From NCBI RefSeq assembly GCF_003336705.1, contig NZ_QMDL01000003.1, forward strand, positions 434,211-498,210: 64,000 nucleotides of DNA. Reading direction: 5' to 3'. Below, one piece after another: positions 56,526-64,000 of this stretch. The translations under genes were made by a program, and so were the position numbers. Below the pieces are notes generated by a model that was not told the origin of the DNA, did no database searches, and was given only the letters and a program-made list of their open reading frames with translations. The stretch is from Marinobacter litoralis. GTDB lineage: Bacteria > Pseudomonadota > Gammaproteobacteria > Pseudomonadales > Oleiphilaceae. Numbering within the stretch: the stretch's first letter is position 1; each line of letters begins with the position of its first letter.

Positions 56526-59294
56526 ATGTCTGCTACAGCTCTGGCCGAACCGCGGCCCACCTCACCATCCGACACAGAAGCCCTGCAGGTTATCAAGCGC
56601 AACGGCAATCTGGTCAGCTTTACTCCCTCTAAAATCAGCGTAGCCGTTACCAAAGCCTTCTTGGCGGTGGAAGGAGACAAAGCCGCTGGGTCTGCCCGTA
56701 TTAACGATGCCGTACACCGCGTAACCGAACAGGTTGTTCAAGCCATCAGCCGCCGCTTGAAAGCCGGTGGCCGGGTACACATCGAAGACATTCAGGACCA
56801 AGTTGAACTGGCCCTGATGCGCGCTGAAGAACAGAAAGTAGCCAGAGCCTACGTACTCTACCGTGAAGAACACGCCCGCGAGCGCGCCCAGCACGAACCG
56901 GTGGAAGCGCACCCCCATCTCACCGTAAAACAAGCCAGTGGCCGCACCGTACCGCTGGATTTGGGCCTGATGAAACGCCAAGTCGAGCAGGCTTCTCAAG
57001 GGCTGGAAGGCATCGAAGGCGATTCGTTGGTGGAAGAGGCCATCCGCAACCTCTACAACGGCATCGACGAAGCCGAAGTCCTCAGCGCCCTGATCATGAC
57101 GGCCCGCGGCCGCATCGAGCGCGAGCCCGACTACAGCGCCGTGACGGCTCGTTTGCTGCTGGAACAACTGCGCCTTGAAAGCGTCAACGCGCTGAATCTC
57201 GATACCAGCCTGAGCCTTGCCGAGGTTTATCCACAGGCCCTGAGTGCGTTTATTCACGCTGGCATTCGTTACGAGTTGCTGGACGAAGCCATGGCCGCGT
57301 TTGACCTCGAACAGCTGGGCGCGGCGATCAAGCCCGAGCGCGACCAACAGTTTGGCTTCCTCGGCCTGCAAACCCTGTACGACCGTTACTTCCTGCACTG
57401 GAAAGGCGACCGCCTGGAACTGCCACAGGTATTCTTCATGCGTGTGGCCATGGGCCTGGCGCTGCGTGAAGACGACCCCAACAGCCGCGCCATCGAGTTC
57501 TATAACCTGTTGTCTTCGTTCGACTACATGGCATCCACGCCGACACTGTTCAACAGCGGCACCCGCCACTCCCAGCTGTCGTCTTGCTACCTCACCACCG
57601 TGGGCGACGATTTGGAAGACATCTACGGCGCCATTCGCGACAACGCCATGCTCTCGAAATGGGCTGGCGGTTTGGGCAACGACTGGACACCGGTGCGCGC
57701 ACTGGGCTCCCGCATCAAAGGCACCAACGGCCAAAGCCAGGGCGTGGTGCCGTTTTTGAAAGTGGTGAACGACACCGCCGTCGCCGTCAACCAAGGCGGC
57801 AAGCGCAAAGGCGCGGTGTGTGCCTATCTGGAAAGCTGGCATCTGGATATTGAAGAGTTTCTGGAACTGCGCAAAAACACCGGTGACGAACGCCGCCGCA
57901 CCCATGATATGAACACCGCCAACTGGGTGCCGGACTTGCTGATCGAACGCATGCGCCAGGATCGCGACTGGACTCTGTTCAGCCCCAGCGACGTGCCCGA
58001 CCTGCACGACCTGTACGGCAACCAATTCCGCGAGCGTTACGAGCATTACGAAGCACTGGCGGCGGAAGGCAAAATCGAGCTGTTCAAAACCATCCCGGCG
58101 AAACAGCTGTGGCGCAAAATGCTGACCGTGCTGTTTGAAACCGGCCACCCGTGGATCACCTTCAAAGACCCCTGCAACCTGCGTTCGCCGCAGCAGCATA
58201 AGGGCGTTGTCCACAGCTCTAACCTGTGTACCGAAATCACCCTGAACACCAGTGCTGATGAAATCGCCGTGTGCAACCTGGGCTCGGTGAACCTGGCGGC
58301 CCACATCCACAATGGCGAGCTGGATGTACAGCGCCTAGAGCGCACCGTAAACACCGCCGTGCGCATGCTCGACAACGTGATCGACATCAACTTCTACGCC
58401 GTGCCGCAAGCGCGTAATTCCAACCTGAAGCACCGCCCGGTGGGCCTTGGCCTGATGGGCTTCCAGGATGCGCTCTACGCACTAGGCCTGCCGTACACCA
58501 GCCCGCAAGCGGTGGAGTTCGCCGATGTGGCCATGGAGCAGTTGAGCTATTTCGCCATTCGCGCATCCGCCCAGCTGGCGGCCGAGCGCGGCGCGTATGA
58601 AAGCTACGAAGGTTCCTTGTGGAGCCAGGGCATACTGCCCATCGATTCCATCGAACTGCTGAAAAATGCCCGTCGCGAAGGCGATATCAACGTGAACACC
58701 GACAGCCGTTTGGACTGGACTCCGGTGCGCGAACTCATCGCCCAACACGGCATGCGCAACAGCAACGTCATGGCCATTGCACCCACGGCTACCATTTCCA
58801 ACATCGTGGGTGTGTCGCAGTCCATCGAGCCGGCGTATCAAAACCTGTTTGTGAAATCGAACCTCTCCGGCGAATTCACCGTGGTGAACCCGTCACTGGT
58901 GCGCGACCTCAAAGCCGAAGGTCTGTGGGACAACGTGATGGTGAACGACCTCAAATACTACGACGGCAGCGTGCAGCAAATTGACCGCATACCCACCGAA
59001 CTGAAATCCCGCTACGCCACTGCGTTTGAGATAGACGCCCGGTGGCTGGTGGAAGCCGCCTCTCGCCGCCAGAAATGGCTGGACCAAGCCCAGAGTTTGA
59101 ACCTGTACATGGCTGAACCCAGCGGTAAAAAACTGGACGAGCTGTACCAGCTGGCGTGGGAGCGTGGCTTGAAAACCACTTACTACCTGCGCTCCTTGGG
59201 TGCCACCGGCGTGAACGAACAAGCCGCCCCGGTTGCCGCACCACAGCCCCAAGTGTGCAGCATCGACGAACCCGACTGCGAAGCCTGTCAGTAA
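56526..59294 (+). CDS. nrdA: Class Ia ribonucleotide reductase, large subunit
   Basis: NrdA reduces ribonucleoside diphosphates to the deoxy forms for DNA synthesis. The product, 922 residues from the ATG at 56526 (AGGAG before it), carries two tandem N-terminal ATP-cone regulatory domains (about residues 20-115 and 125-215). In this it resembles the Pseudomonas aeruginosa enzyme and differs from E. coli, which has one. The active-site set is visible in [10 protein letters not shown] near 563 and AVCNLGS near 580. The radical-transfer tyrosines are in TTYYLRSLG near 890, and the C-terminal redox cysteines are in DCEACQ. It is under a cobalamin riboswitch and 28 bases before nrdB. A DnaA-box 9-mer lies at 57227-57235. 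Confidence 0.97.
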   Translation: MSATALAEPRPTSPSDTEALQVIKRNGNLVSFTPSKISVAVTKAFLAVEGDKAAGSARINDAVHRVTEQVVQAISRRLKAGGRVHIEDIQDQVELALMRAEEQKVARAYVLYREEHARERAQHEPVEAHPHLTVKQASGRTVPLDLGLMKRQVEQASQGLEGIEGDSLVEEAIRNLYNGIDEAEVLSALIMTARGRIEREPDYSAVTARLLLEQLRLESVNALNLDTSLSLAEVYPQALSAFIHAGIRYELLDEAMAAFDLEQLGAAIKPERDQQFGFLGLQTLYDRYFLHWKGDRLELPQVFFMRVAMGLALREDDPNSRAIEFYNLLSSFDYMASTPTLFNSGTRHSQLSSCYLTTVGDDLEDIYGAIRDNAMLSKWAGGLGNDWTPVRALGSRIKGTNGQSQGVVPFLKVVNDTAVAVNQGGKRKGAVCAYLESWHLDIEEFLELRKNTGDERRRTHDMNTANWVPDLLIERMRQDRDWTLFSPSDVPDLHDLYGNQFRERYEHYEALAAEGKIELFKTIPAKQLWRKMLTVLFETGHPWITFKDPCNLRSPQQHKGVVHSSNLCTEITLNTSADEIAVCNLGSVNLAAHIHNGELDVQRLERTVNTAVRMLDNVIDINFYAVPQARNSNLKHRPVGLGLMGFQDALYALGLPYTSPQAVEFADVAMEQLSYFAIRASAQLAAERGAYESYEGSLWSQGILPIDSIELLKNARREGDINVNTDSRLDWTPVRELIAQHGMRNSNVMAIAPTATISNIVGVSQSIEPAYQNLFVKSNLSGEFTVVNPSLVRDLKAEGLWDNVMVNDLKYYDGSVQQIDRIPTELKSRYATAFEIDARWLVEAASRRQKWLDQAQSLNLYMAEPSGKKLDELYQLAWERGLKTTYYLRSLGATGVNEQAAPVAAPQPQVCSIDEPDCEACQ

Positions 59295-59322
59295 CCACTT
59301 ACTTATTCAGAGAGGCATAACC

Positions 59323-60381
59323 ATGCTGAATTGGGACGACGAAACCAAACCACAAAGCCAGCCCGCTGCACACAGCAGCGTGGCCCCGGTGAACGTAGAC
59401 GATAAGCGCGTCATCAACGGCGAAACCGACGTAAACCAGTTGGCGCCCTTCAAGTACCCGTGGGCCTGGGAGTTCTTCATGAACGCCAACAAAAACCACT
59501 GGACCCCGCTGGACGTGAACATGGCGCAAGACGTTCACGACTACCACCACCGCCTGAACCCGGCCGAAAAGCACGTGTTCGAAAACGTGGTGGCCTACCT
59601 GACCACCTCTGACATACTGGCCATGCGCAACATCGGCCTGGCGGTGATGGAGAAAATGACCGCGCCCGAGCTGCAAATCTACCAAGCGCGCCAGGTGTAC
59701 GAAGAAGCTTTGCACACCTGGACCTACCAGCACTGCATTGAAACCCTGAACCTGGACCAAAGCGAAATCTACAACCGCTACCGGGTGGTGCCGCAGATCA
59801 ACGCCAAAATCCAGATGGCCAACCGCCGGCTGGACGCCGCCATGCGCCCAGACATCAACCTGCGCAACAAAGACGACCTGCAAGAATTCATCATGTCGTA
59901 CCTGTTCTTCGCCGCAGTGTTTGAAGGTTGCTGGTTCTACAACGGCTTCAGCCCCATCTTTGCCCTGCAGCGCCGCGGCCTGATGCGCGGCACCGGCGAA
60001 CAGTTTCAGTACATTCTGCGGGACGAAGCCATGCACTTCGCCTTCGGCCTGAAAGTGGTGAACCAGATCCTGGAAGAAGAAAACATCAGCCTGGACCCGA
60101 AGGCCGTACGGGAGATGTGGGAAGAATCCGAAGCCGCCGAGCGCGACTACGCCAACTACATCCTGCGCGACCCGATACTGGGCTACTCCGCGGAATACCA
60201 CAGCGAACAGTTCCGCTTTGTGGCCAACCGCAGAGCCCGCACCGTAGGGCTGGAAGAGCCGTTCCCGGGCGCGAAAAACGTCTCGCCCTGGCTGGATGAG
60301 CAGGCCACCATGCGCAAGGAGAAGAACTTCTTTGAAACGCGGGTGATTGAGTACCAGACCGGGGCGCAGTTGGAGTGGTGA
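59323..60381 (+). CDS. nrdB: Class Ia ribonucleotide reductase, small (radical) subunit
   Basis: NrdB holds the di-iron site and tyrosyl radical used by NrdA. The product, 352 residues from the ATG at 59323, has metal ligands in TTSDILA (Asp97) and VYEEALHTWTY (Glu128, His131) with the radical Tyr135. Further ligands lie in EGCWFY and DEAMHFAF downstream. This is the E. coli-type spacing, so a classical Y-radical enzyme. AGAGAGG precedes the ATG; the frame is open upstream into nrdA but without family similarity. The integron integrase gene ends 22 bases beyond its stop, convergent. Confidence 0.97.
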   Translation: MLNWDDETKPQSQPAAHSSVAPVNVDDKRVINGETDVNQLAPFKYPWAWEFFMNANKNHWTPLDVNMAQDVHDYHHRLNPAEKHVFENVVAYLTTSDILAMRNIGLAVMEKMTAPELQIYQARQVYEEALHTWTYQHCIETLNLDQSEIYNRYRVVPQINAKIQMANRRLDAAMRPDINLRNKDDLQEFIMSYLFFAAVFEGCWFYNGFSPIFALQRRGLMRGTGEQFQYILRDEAMHFAFGLKVVNQILEEENISLDPKAVREMWEESEAAERDYANYILRDPILGYSAEYHSEQFRFVANRRARTVGLEEPFPGAKNVSPWLDEQATMRKEKNFFETRVIEYQTGAQLEW

Positions 60382-60403
60382 GGCTGCGCCGCGTCTAGGT
60401 CAT

Positions 60404-61390
60404 TCAGAAGCCCTCGTCCACCGGACTGCGCACTCCAAAACCACCTTTGCGAACAACATGGGTGTAGATTTCTGTGGTGCGTATGTCTGAGTGGCCGAGG
60501 AGCTTCTGAATAGTGCGAATATCATAGCCGGCCTCTAGCAGGCGCGTGGCAAAACTGTGCCGAAAGGTATGACTGCCGGCTAGTTTGCGGATGCCGGCAG
60601 CCTGGATAGCGCGACGAAAGTGCTTTTGAACCGTTCGGTCCTGTAAATGATGTCGCCTGTGAATGCCCGAACGAGGGTCCTTCGAAAGCGTCTGTGCGGG
60701 AAACATATACTGCCAGCCAGGCTCCTGACTGGCATTTGGATATTTCCGTGCGAGGCCCGCTGGAAGATACACCGAGCCAGATCCTTTCAAGAGATCCGCT
60801 TGATGCAGGTGCAGAGCGGAGTCGATCTGTTGTTTTAACGGCTCGACGAGGCGCTCCGGAAGCAGCGTAATTCGATCTTTAGAGCCTTTGCCGCTACGAA
60901 CAATCAACTGCTGCATATCAAAATCAACGTCTTTAACTCTCAGCCGCAGAGCTTCGTTGATGCGCAGACCGGAGCCGTAGAGCAGCATGGCAACAAGCTT
61001 GTAGTCTCCTTTCAGGTTGCGAATAACAGATCTGGCTTCCTCAGCACTGAATACCGTTGGAAGTTTCACTGGTTTTCTGGAGCGTTCGAAATTCAGATCA
61101 TCCAGAGGTTTGCCCAGAAATTCGCGATATAGAAAGACAAGTGCGTTCAAAGCCACTCTCTGAGTAGAGACGCTTACGTTTGCATGCAAAACCAGATGAG
61201 ACAGGAATGCTTCTACTTCTGTAGAGCCCATAATTTCAGGATGTTGACGTTCATGGAAACGGATAAAGCGTTTGATCCAGAACAGGTAGGTTTTCTCTGT
61301 TTTATACGCCATCCCTCGCAGGCGCATATAAGACCGAACCTTGTCCAAAAAACGGGTGGGCTGTACGGGTATCGGGGCAGGGATGTCCAT
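60404..61390 (-). CDS. intI: Integron integrase IntI (tyrosine recombinase)
   Basis: IntI recombines attI with attC sites to capture and shuffle gene cassettes. The product, 328 residues from the ATG at 61390, has an intact catalytic set: Arg143 (GLRINEAL), Lys near 171 (KGSKDR), His274 and Arg277 (HTFRH), His300 (LLGHS) and Tyr309 (EIYTHV). The integron-specific insert that grips the extrahelical bases of attC lies at about 195-255 ([16 protein letters not shown] ... [13 protein letters not shown]). AAGGA precedes the start; GTG at 61396 is an alternative. A perfect LexA box lies 20 bases upstream, so expression should rise during the SOS response. Confidence 0.96.
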   Translation of the reverse strand: MDIPAPIPVQPTRFLDKVRSYMRLRGMAYKTEKTYLFWIKRFIRFHERQHPEIMGSTEVEAFLSHLVLHANVSVSTQRVALNALVFLYREFLGKPLDDLNFERSRKPVKLPTVFSAEEARSVIRNLKGDYKLVAMLLYGSGLRINEALRLRVKDVDFDMQQLIVRSGKGSKDRITLLPERLVEPLKQQIDSALHLHQADLLKGSGSVYLPAGLARKYPNASQEPGWQYMFPAQTLSKDPRSGIHRRHHLQDRTVQKHFRRAIQAAGIRKLAGSHTFRHSFATRLLEAGYDIRTIQKLLGHSDIRTTEIYTHVVRKGGFGVRSPVDEGF

Positions 61391-61409
61391 ATCCACTAAT
61401 CCTTTGATG

Positions 61410-61425
61410 CTGTTTTTATATACAG
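61410..61425. promoter_or_regulatory. LexA (SOS) box at the intI promoter
   Basis: CTGTTTTTATATACAG is a perfect CTGT-N8-ACAG match. On the minus strand a TTGACT hexamer (61449-61444) lies upstream, so bound LexA would cover the -10 region. Confidence 0.88.
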
Positions 61426-61465
61426 TATATCGTTATCGGTTGAAGTCAATAGGCTGCTGATTAGT

Positions 61466-61495
61466 GGAGTTATACGAACGCGTTCGCAAAACTCC
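61466..61495. repeat. Palindrome A in the attI region
   Basis: The outer GGAGTT/AACTCC arms enclose the perfect 12-base palindrome CGAACGCGTTCG (61475-61486). Confidence 0.7.
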
Positions 61496-61558
61496 AGAAC
61501 TTGCCGGAGAAAAGAAGGTAACTATCTGATAGTGTTTAAAGATTGGGGTAGAAAGGGC

Positions 61559-61614
61559 GGAGTTATACGCCCGTGGTGGGAGCGGGAGTGACTCGAAAGA
61601 GGGCGTATAACTCC
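61559..61614. repeat. Palindrome B in the attI region
   Basis: GGAGTTATACGCCC (61559-61572) and GGGCGTATAACTCC (61601-61614) are perfect 14-base inverted arms around a 28-base loop. The first 11 bases repeat those of palindrome A. Confidence 0.75.
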
Positions 61615-61690
61615 GGCGGTAGCTGTGGAAATTGGTGCTCAAGAGACTATTTTATTTGAGAAAATTTACATCTTTTGAGTGGGTTTGAAT

Positions 61691-61730
61691 GGAGTTTTAC
61701 GAATGAGTGATATACGAACTCGTTCGTATA
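61691..61730. repeat. Palindrome C in the attI region
   Basis: GGAGTTTTACGAA begins the unit. TATACGAAC-TC-GTTCGTATA at 61711-61730 has nine-base arms around two bases and shares TATACGAAC.CGTTCG with palindrome A. It ends eight bases before the likely cassette junction. Confidence 0.7.
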
Positions 61731-61745
61731 ATTAGCTGTTATGTG
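61731..61745 (+). other. Probable attI core and first-cassette junction
   Basis: CTG|TTATGTG resembles the GTTRRRY core with one deviation (T at the fifth position). The first cassette gene follows within 25 bases, as expected after recombination at attI. Confidence 0.5.
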
Positions 61746-61762
61746 TGTATGGGGAGGTAAAT

Positions 61763-62227
61763 GTGGATCACAATAGAGAACGGTTGGCTGCCCATATCCT
61801 TCCCCTTTCAGTGGCAACCGATTTTGATACCGCGAGAACTGAATGGGCGCTAATTGGGGTGGAGGTCAGTGAAGAATTTGATAGCTGCCCCTGCGGCCAA
61901 GACATCAAAGAACACTGCTACATCCGCAACCAGATCAATGGAAACACAACCTACGTGGGCAATGTCTGTATTAACCGTTTCATCGGCATTGAGACCGGAA
62001 ATCTTTTCGCTGGGCTCCGCCGAATAGCGTCAGATGACACCGCTAATGCAAACGAAGACTTGATCTACCATGCTTTCAAGCTTGGCTACATCTTCGATCA
62101 AGAATACAAGTTCTTGATGGATACCCGCCGAAAACGGAAATTGTCACCCAAGCAAGTAGCCTGGAAGCAGAAGATCAATCGACGCATCATCAATAAAACC
62201 GTGGTGCAGCGCCGTAGCAGCACATAA
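61763..62227 (+). CDS. Integron cassette 1: small cysteine-containing protein of unknown function
   Basis: The product, 154 residues from the GTG at 61763, is chosen because GGGGAGG lies five bases upstream. It has four cysteines at 42, 44, 52 and 69 in the pattern SCPCGQ ... EHC ... VGNVCINRF, suggesting a small zinc-binding fold. A basic C-terminal region (RKRKLSPKQVAWKQKINRR) follows. I do not recognise a named family; proteins with a similar CxCG ... VGNVC arrangement occur as hypothetical proteins on mobile DNA. There is no signal peptide or membrane segment. Its stop codon lies inside the start of the attC site, normal for cassettes. GTG at 61745 is an alternative start. Confidence 0.75.
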   Translation: MDHNRERLAAHILPLSVATDFDTARTEWALIGVEVSEEFDSCPCGQDIKEHCYIRNQINGNTTYVGNVCINRFIGIETGNLFAGLRRIASDDTANANEDLIYHAFKLGYIFDQEYKFLMDTRRKRKLSPKQVAWKQKINRRIINKTVVQRRSST

Positions 62228-62305
62228 CCAGTGCAGGCACGGCGACGCCCATTACATTGCGCCTTCGGCTCCACTCCATGGGCGCGCATGCTGCAAGCGT
62301 TAGGT
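62222..62305 (+). other. attC recombination site of cassette 1
   Basis: R'' ACATAAC (62222-62228) and R' GTTAGGT (62299-62305) bound an 84-base imperfect palindrome. It has matching inner arms AGTGCAG/CTGCAAG and GCCCAT/ATGGGC. The crossover is G|TTAGGT at 62299|62300. Confidence 0.9.
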
Positions 62306-62318
62306 GTATGAGATCGAG

Positions 62319-63395
62319 ATGACTTCCGAAGCGGCCAAGGATAATGCAACCCTCCTATGCTCTGAATGCTTTGCAGATGAGGGATTGAGAATTGATGCGG
62401 CCAAGCATGGCCTCGAACAACAAGATGTATGCCCGAATTGCAGAAGAACTGAAGGCCGTAAGCTCACAAAAAAACATATAGAAGACCTCGCATGGCGTTT
62501 CTTCGTGAGCGGTACGACAATCCGCTGTGATTACGGTGCAGCGCCCGTAATCCAATGCAATGAGTATCACTATCGTAAGAGTGATATCTCGCCATCTGCA
62601 TGGCTCGAAAATGACATTAAGCTGATTGAAGAAGCAGGGAAGCTCGGGTTCTTCCACTATGGCCCCCGACTTTGGATGGTTGGTGAAGTTGAGCCTCTTA
62701 AGGCTCTGCAAGACCCTGCGATGAGGCCACAGATTTTAGAGCGAGTGCTAACGGAATACCCAGCAAGGGTACTCGCTAAAGGTACTAAGTTTTATCGCCT
62801 TCGTATTGAGCCGAATCGGCCTGCGGACCCGGGGGAGTATGATAGCCCCCCGGCTGAGTATTCGGGAAATGGGCGCTTGTGCTCAACTGAGCTTCAAGTG
62901 ATGTACGGTTCCCAAGATATCGACGTTTGCATCCATGAGTGCCGAGCCGCTGCAGAAGACGACATTTATGTGGCTACTATACGGACTCAGCAAGATTTGC
63001 GTCTTCTCGATTTGACTCATGTGCTTGAGGAGGAATGCACTGAGTTTGAAAGTCTGGATATGGCGATACATATGCTTTTTCTTGCGAAATCTCATTCATA
63101 CGAAATTTCTCGTGCTATCGCATTAGCGGCACGAGGCGCTGGTTTTGATGGTGTCATCTATCCTTCGTTCTTCAGTCTTATTCGTACGGGTGGTCATCCT
63201 TTTGAAACCGCTTACGGTCTTTCTTTGCGCCGATTTCATCCAGAGAAGAACAAGTATGCGGAGGCATTCACGATTAAGAATCTTGCCTTGTTTGGGCGCC
63301 CGCTGGAAAAAGGCGTGGCGCGTGTCGAATGTATCAATCGGCTTGTATTAACCCAAATTGGCTACAAAGGCCATTTCGGGCCAGTCGAGTATTGA
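62319..63395 (+). CDS. Integron cassette 2: RES-domain protein with N-terminal CxxC pair
   Basis: The product is 358 residues from the ATG at 62319, or 363 from the GTG at 62304; neither start has a good ribosome-binding site. The C-terminal half has the RES-domain residues in order: Arg in FYRLRIEP (about 160), Glu in CIHECRA (about 207) and Ser in GFDGVIYPS (about 283). Many RES proteins are toxins that destroy or ADP-ribosylate using NAD+, paired with a DUF2384/Xre antitoxin; none is encoded here. The N-terminus has CSEC ... CPNC (two CxxC pairs at about 14-41), probably zinc binding, and a helical region before RES. The function is inferred only at domain level. Confidence 0.82.
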   Translation: MTSEAAKDNATLLCSECFADEGLRIDAAKHGLEQQDVCPNCRRTEGRKLTKKHIEDLAWRFFVSGTTIRCDYGAAPVIQCNEYHYRKSDISPSAWLENDIKLIEEAGKLGFFHYGPRLWMVGEVEPLKALQDPAMRPQILERVLTEYPARVLAKGTKFYRLRIEPNRPADPGEYDSPPAEYSGNGRLCSTELQVMYGSQDIDVCIHECRAAAEDDIYVATIRTQQDLRLLDLTHVLEEECTEFESLDMAIHMLFLAKSHSYEISRAIALAARGAGFDGVIYPSFFSLIRTGGHPFETAYGLSLRRFHPEKNKYAEAFTIKNLALFGRPLEKGVARVECINRLVLTQIGYKGHFGPVEY

Positions 63396-63408
63396 TGCAC
63401 ATGAACAC

Positions 63409-63486
63409 ACCTAACAAGGCCATTAAATTCGCTCCCTACGGTCGCCGGACGCTCGCAAGCTCGCGCCGTTTATGGCGGCGTTGGGC
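63409..63486 (+). other. attC recombination site of cassette 2
   Basis: R'' ACCTAAC (63409-63415) and R' GTTGGGC (63480-63486) are both exact consensus matches. The arms GGCCATTAAA/TTTATGGC pair and the centre has GCTCGCAAGCTCGCGCC. The crossover is at 63480|63481. Confidence 0.93.
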
Positions 63487-63489
63487 GCT

Positions 63490-64000
63490 ATGAAACTAGA
63501 ATCTGACTTTGTAAAGCAGCTTGCTGCGATGCATCCACGAGAACTGATGGAGCAGCTCCAATCAGATGATCGTCCTCACTTTGATACTCATTGGAAGCTC
63601 GGCAACGAAATCAAGCCCGGTGATCTGTACTGCTACCTTTATGGTCGATTCGGTCCCCCAAACGGCATACAGAATTTCCTTCGGGGCGATCATTCCGAAA
63701 ACCTAATCCATTGGGAGTGGGCCCTAGCTGCTCACGGTCGGATTGTTCTGGTTCAAGGGCACAATTTTCGAACTGAACTGTGGGTTTCAGGAGAGGAATT
63801 GCCGCGTGATGCTCTTGATCAATTGGTTGTAGGCATCAAGGCGACTTTCCCTACATATGGCCGAGCCATGGGGAAAGTTCGTAAGGCCTTGGAGCATTGG
63901 ATTGAATTTATCAATCCTTATTACCGTATTCGAAGCTCCGTTGAGTGCTTGATGTCCGAAATTGAAGGTCTCGATGTCGAGCGACAGACGAATCAGCTTG
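63490..64000 (+). CDS. Integron cassette 3: unrecognised protein (5' part)
   Basis: An open frame begins with ATG nine bases after the attC crossover and runs without a stop for 170 codons to the window end. It starts MKLESDFVKQLAAMHPRELM. A stretch with GDLYCYLYGRFGPPNGIQNF (about 43-62) and a tryptophan-rich segment LIHWEWALAAHGRIVLVQ follow, and a helical part comes after. There is no signal peptide and no membrane helix. I recognise no family. Its position right after an attC makes it a real cassette gene despite the missing end. Confidence 0.75.
   Translation, partial: MKLESDFVKQLAAMHPRELMEQLQSDDRPHFDTHWKLGNEIKPGDLYCYLYGRFGPPNGIQNFLRGDHSENLIHWEWALAAHGRIVLVQGHNFRTELWVSGEELPRDALDQLVVGIKATFPTYGRAMGKVRKALEHWIEFINPYYRIRSSVECLMSEIEGLDVERQTNQL

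Larger units (their letters stand above)
61391..61762. other. Integron control and attI region, non-coding
   Basis: About 370 bases between intI and the first cassette gene contain no credible gene. They hold the intI promoter with its LexA box and three palindromic elements that share TATACG (61466-61495, 61559-61614, 61691-61730). The likely attI junction is at G|TTATGTG (61738|61739). The cassette promoter Pc is expected here, but no convincing -35/-10 pair was found; TATAAT at 61727-61732 lacks a good -35. Confidence 0.7.
60404..64000. mobile_element. Chromosomal integron (integrase, attI region, at least three cassettes)
   Basis: A leftward integron integrase gene is followed to its right by a non-coding recombination region. 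Rightward single-gene cassettes separated by attC sites at 62222-62305 and 63409-63486 come next. The last cassette runs off the window, so the array continues. Cassette genes have lower GC and different codon use from the nrdAB genes next door, as expected for acquired DNA. The element sits directly behind nrdB. Confidence 0.93.

Noticed and set aside
56562-58310. A 582-codon open frame on the strand opposite nrdA
   Set aside because: It has no start context and no recognisable family features, and it mirrors nrdA codons. GC-rich coding sequence commonly leaves such antisense frames open.
59299-60201. A 300-codon open frame opposite nrdB
   Set aside because: It is antisense to nrdB, with a low-complexity valine- and histidine-rich composition typical of shadows.
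61604-61701. Possible attC site between GTATAACTCC and GGAGTTTTAC
   Set aside because: The ends pair, but the inner L-box arms do not, and no gene lies before it. The palindromes fit a repeat or operator set better than a functional attC.

Overview
The window looks like the replication-origin region of a marine gammaproteobacterium, most like Marinobacter or a close relative. This placement is inferred from protein character, gene order, a Pseudomonas-type parS sequence and a moderate-to-high GC content; no database search was possible. Most of the window is core chromosome. The right-hand 3.6 kb is a chromosomal integron.

Layout, left to right. 1-7.05 kb holds recC (3' part), recB and recD, overlapping end to end. 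7.05-11.3 kb holds an ABC exporter facing left, then gabT and a VC0807-type membrane protein facing right. 11.3-19.0 kb is the leftward block dnaA, dnaN, a UbiB/ABC1-family kinase, recF and gyrB; the kinase is an unusual guest in this operon. 19.0-19.65 kb is the likely oriC. 19.65-23.6 kb is the rightward rpmH-rnpA-yidD-yidC-mnmE set. 23.7-26.8 kb is a LysR regulator divergent from the glutathione-dependent formaldehyde detoxification pair (frmA, fghA). 26.9-36.9 kb carries a TonB-dependent receptor with a Fur-like box, an orphan periplasmic binding protein, a long acyl-CoA dehydrogenase, a lipoprotein, and an RND efflux pair. 36.9-37.3 kb is a non-coding, AT-rich stretch with two perfect DnaA boxes and a large foldable inverted-repeat element. 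37.3-52.3 kb is mnmG-rsmG-parA-parB, the complete atpIBEFHAGDC operon, glmU and glmS. 52.4-56.1 kb holds a CobW-family zinc GTPase behind two Zur-type operators, nhaB and a second orphan binding protein. 56.1-60.4 kb is a cobalamin riboswitch followed by class Ia ribonucleotide reductase nrdAB.

60.4-64.0 kb is the integron: a leftward intI with an intact catalytic set and a perfect LexA box at its promoter, a palindrome-rich attI region, and three rightward cassettes. Two attC sites separate the cassettes. Cassette 1 encodes a small cysteine-containing protein, cassette 2 a RES-domain protein with an N-terminal CxxC pair, and cassette 3 an unrecognised protein cut by the window end.

Replication and segregation themes tie the core together. 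dnaA/oriC, two parS sites inside recF and parAB lie within about 28 kb. Perfect copies of the DnaA box (TTATCCACA) occur at least 23 times in 64 kb, against about 0.5 expected by chance. No tRNA, rRNA or CRISPR array was seen.
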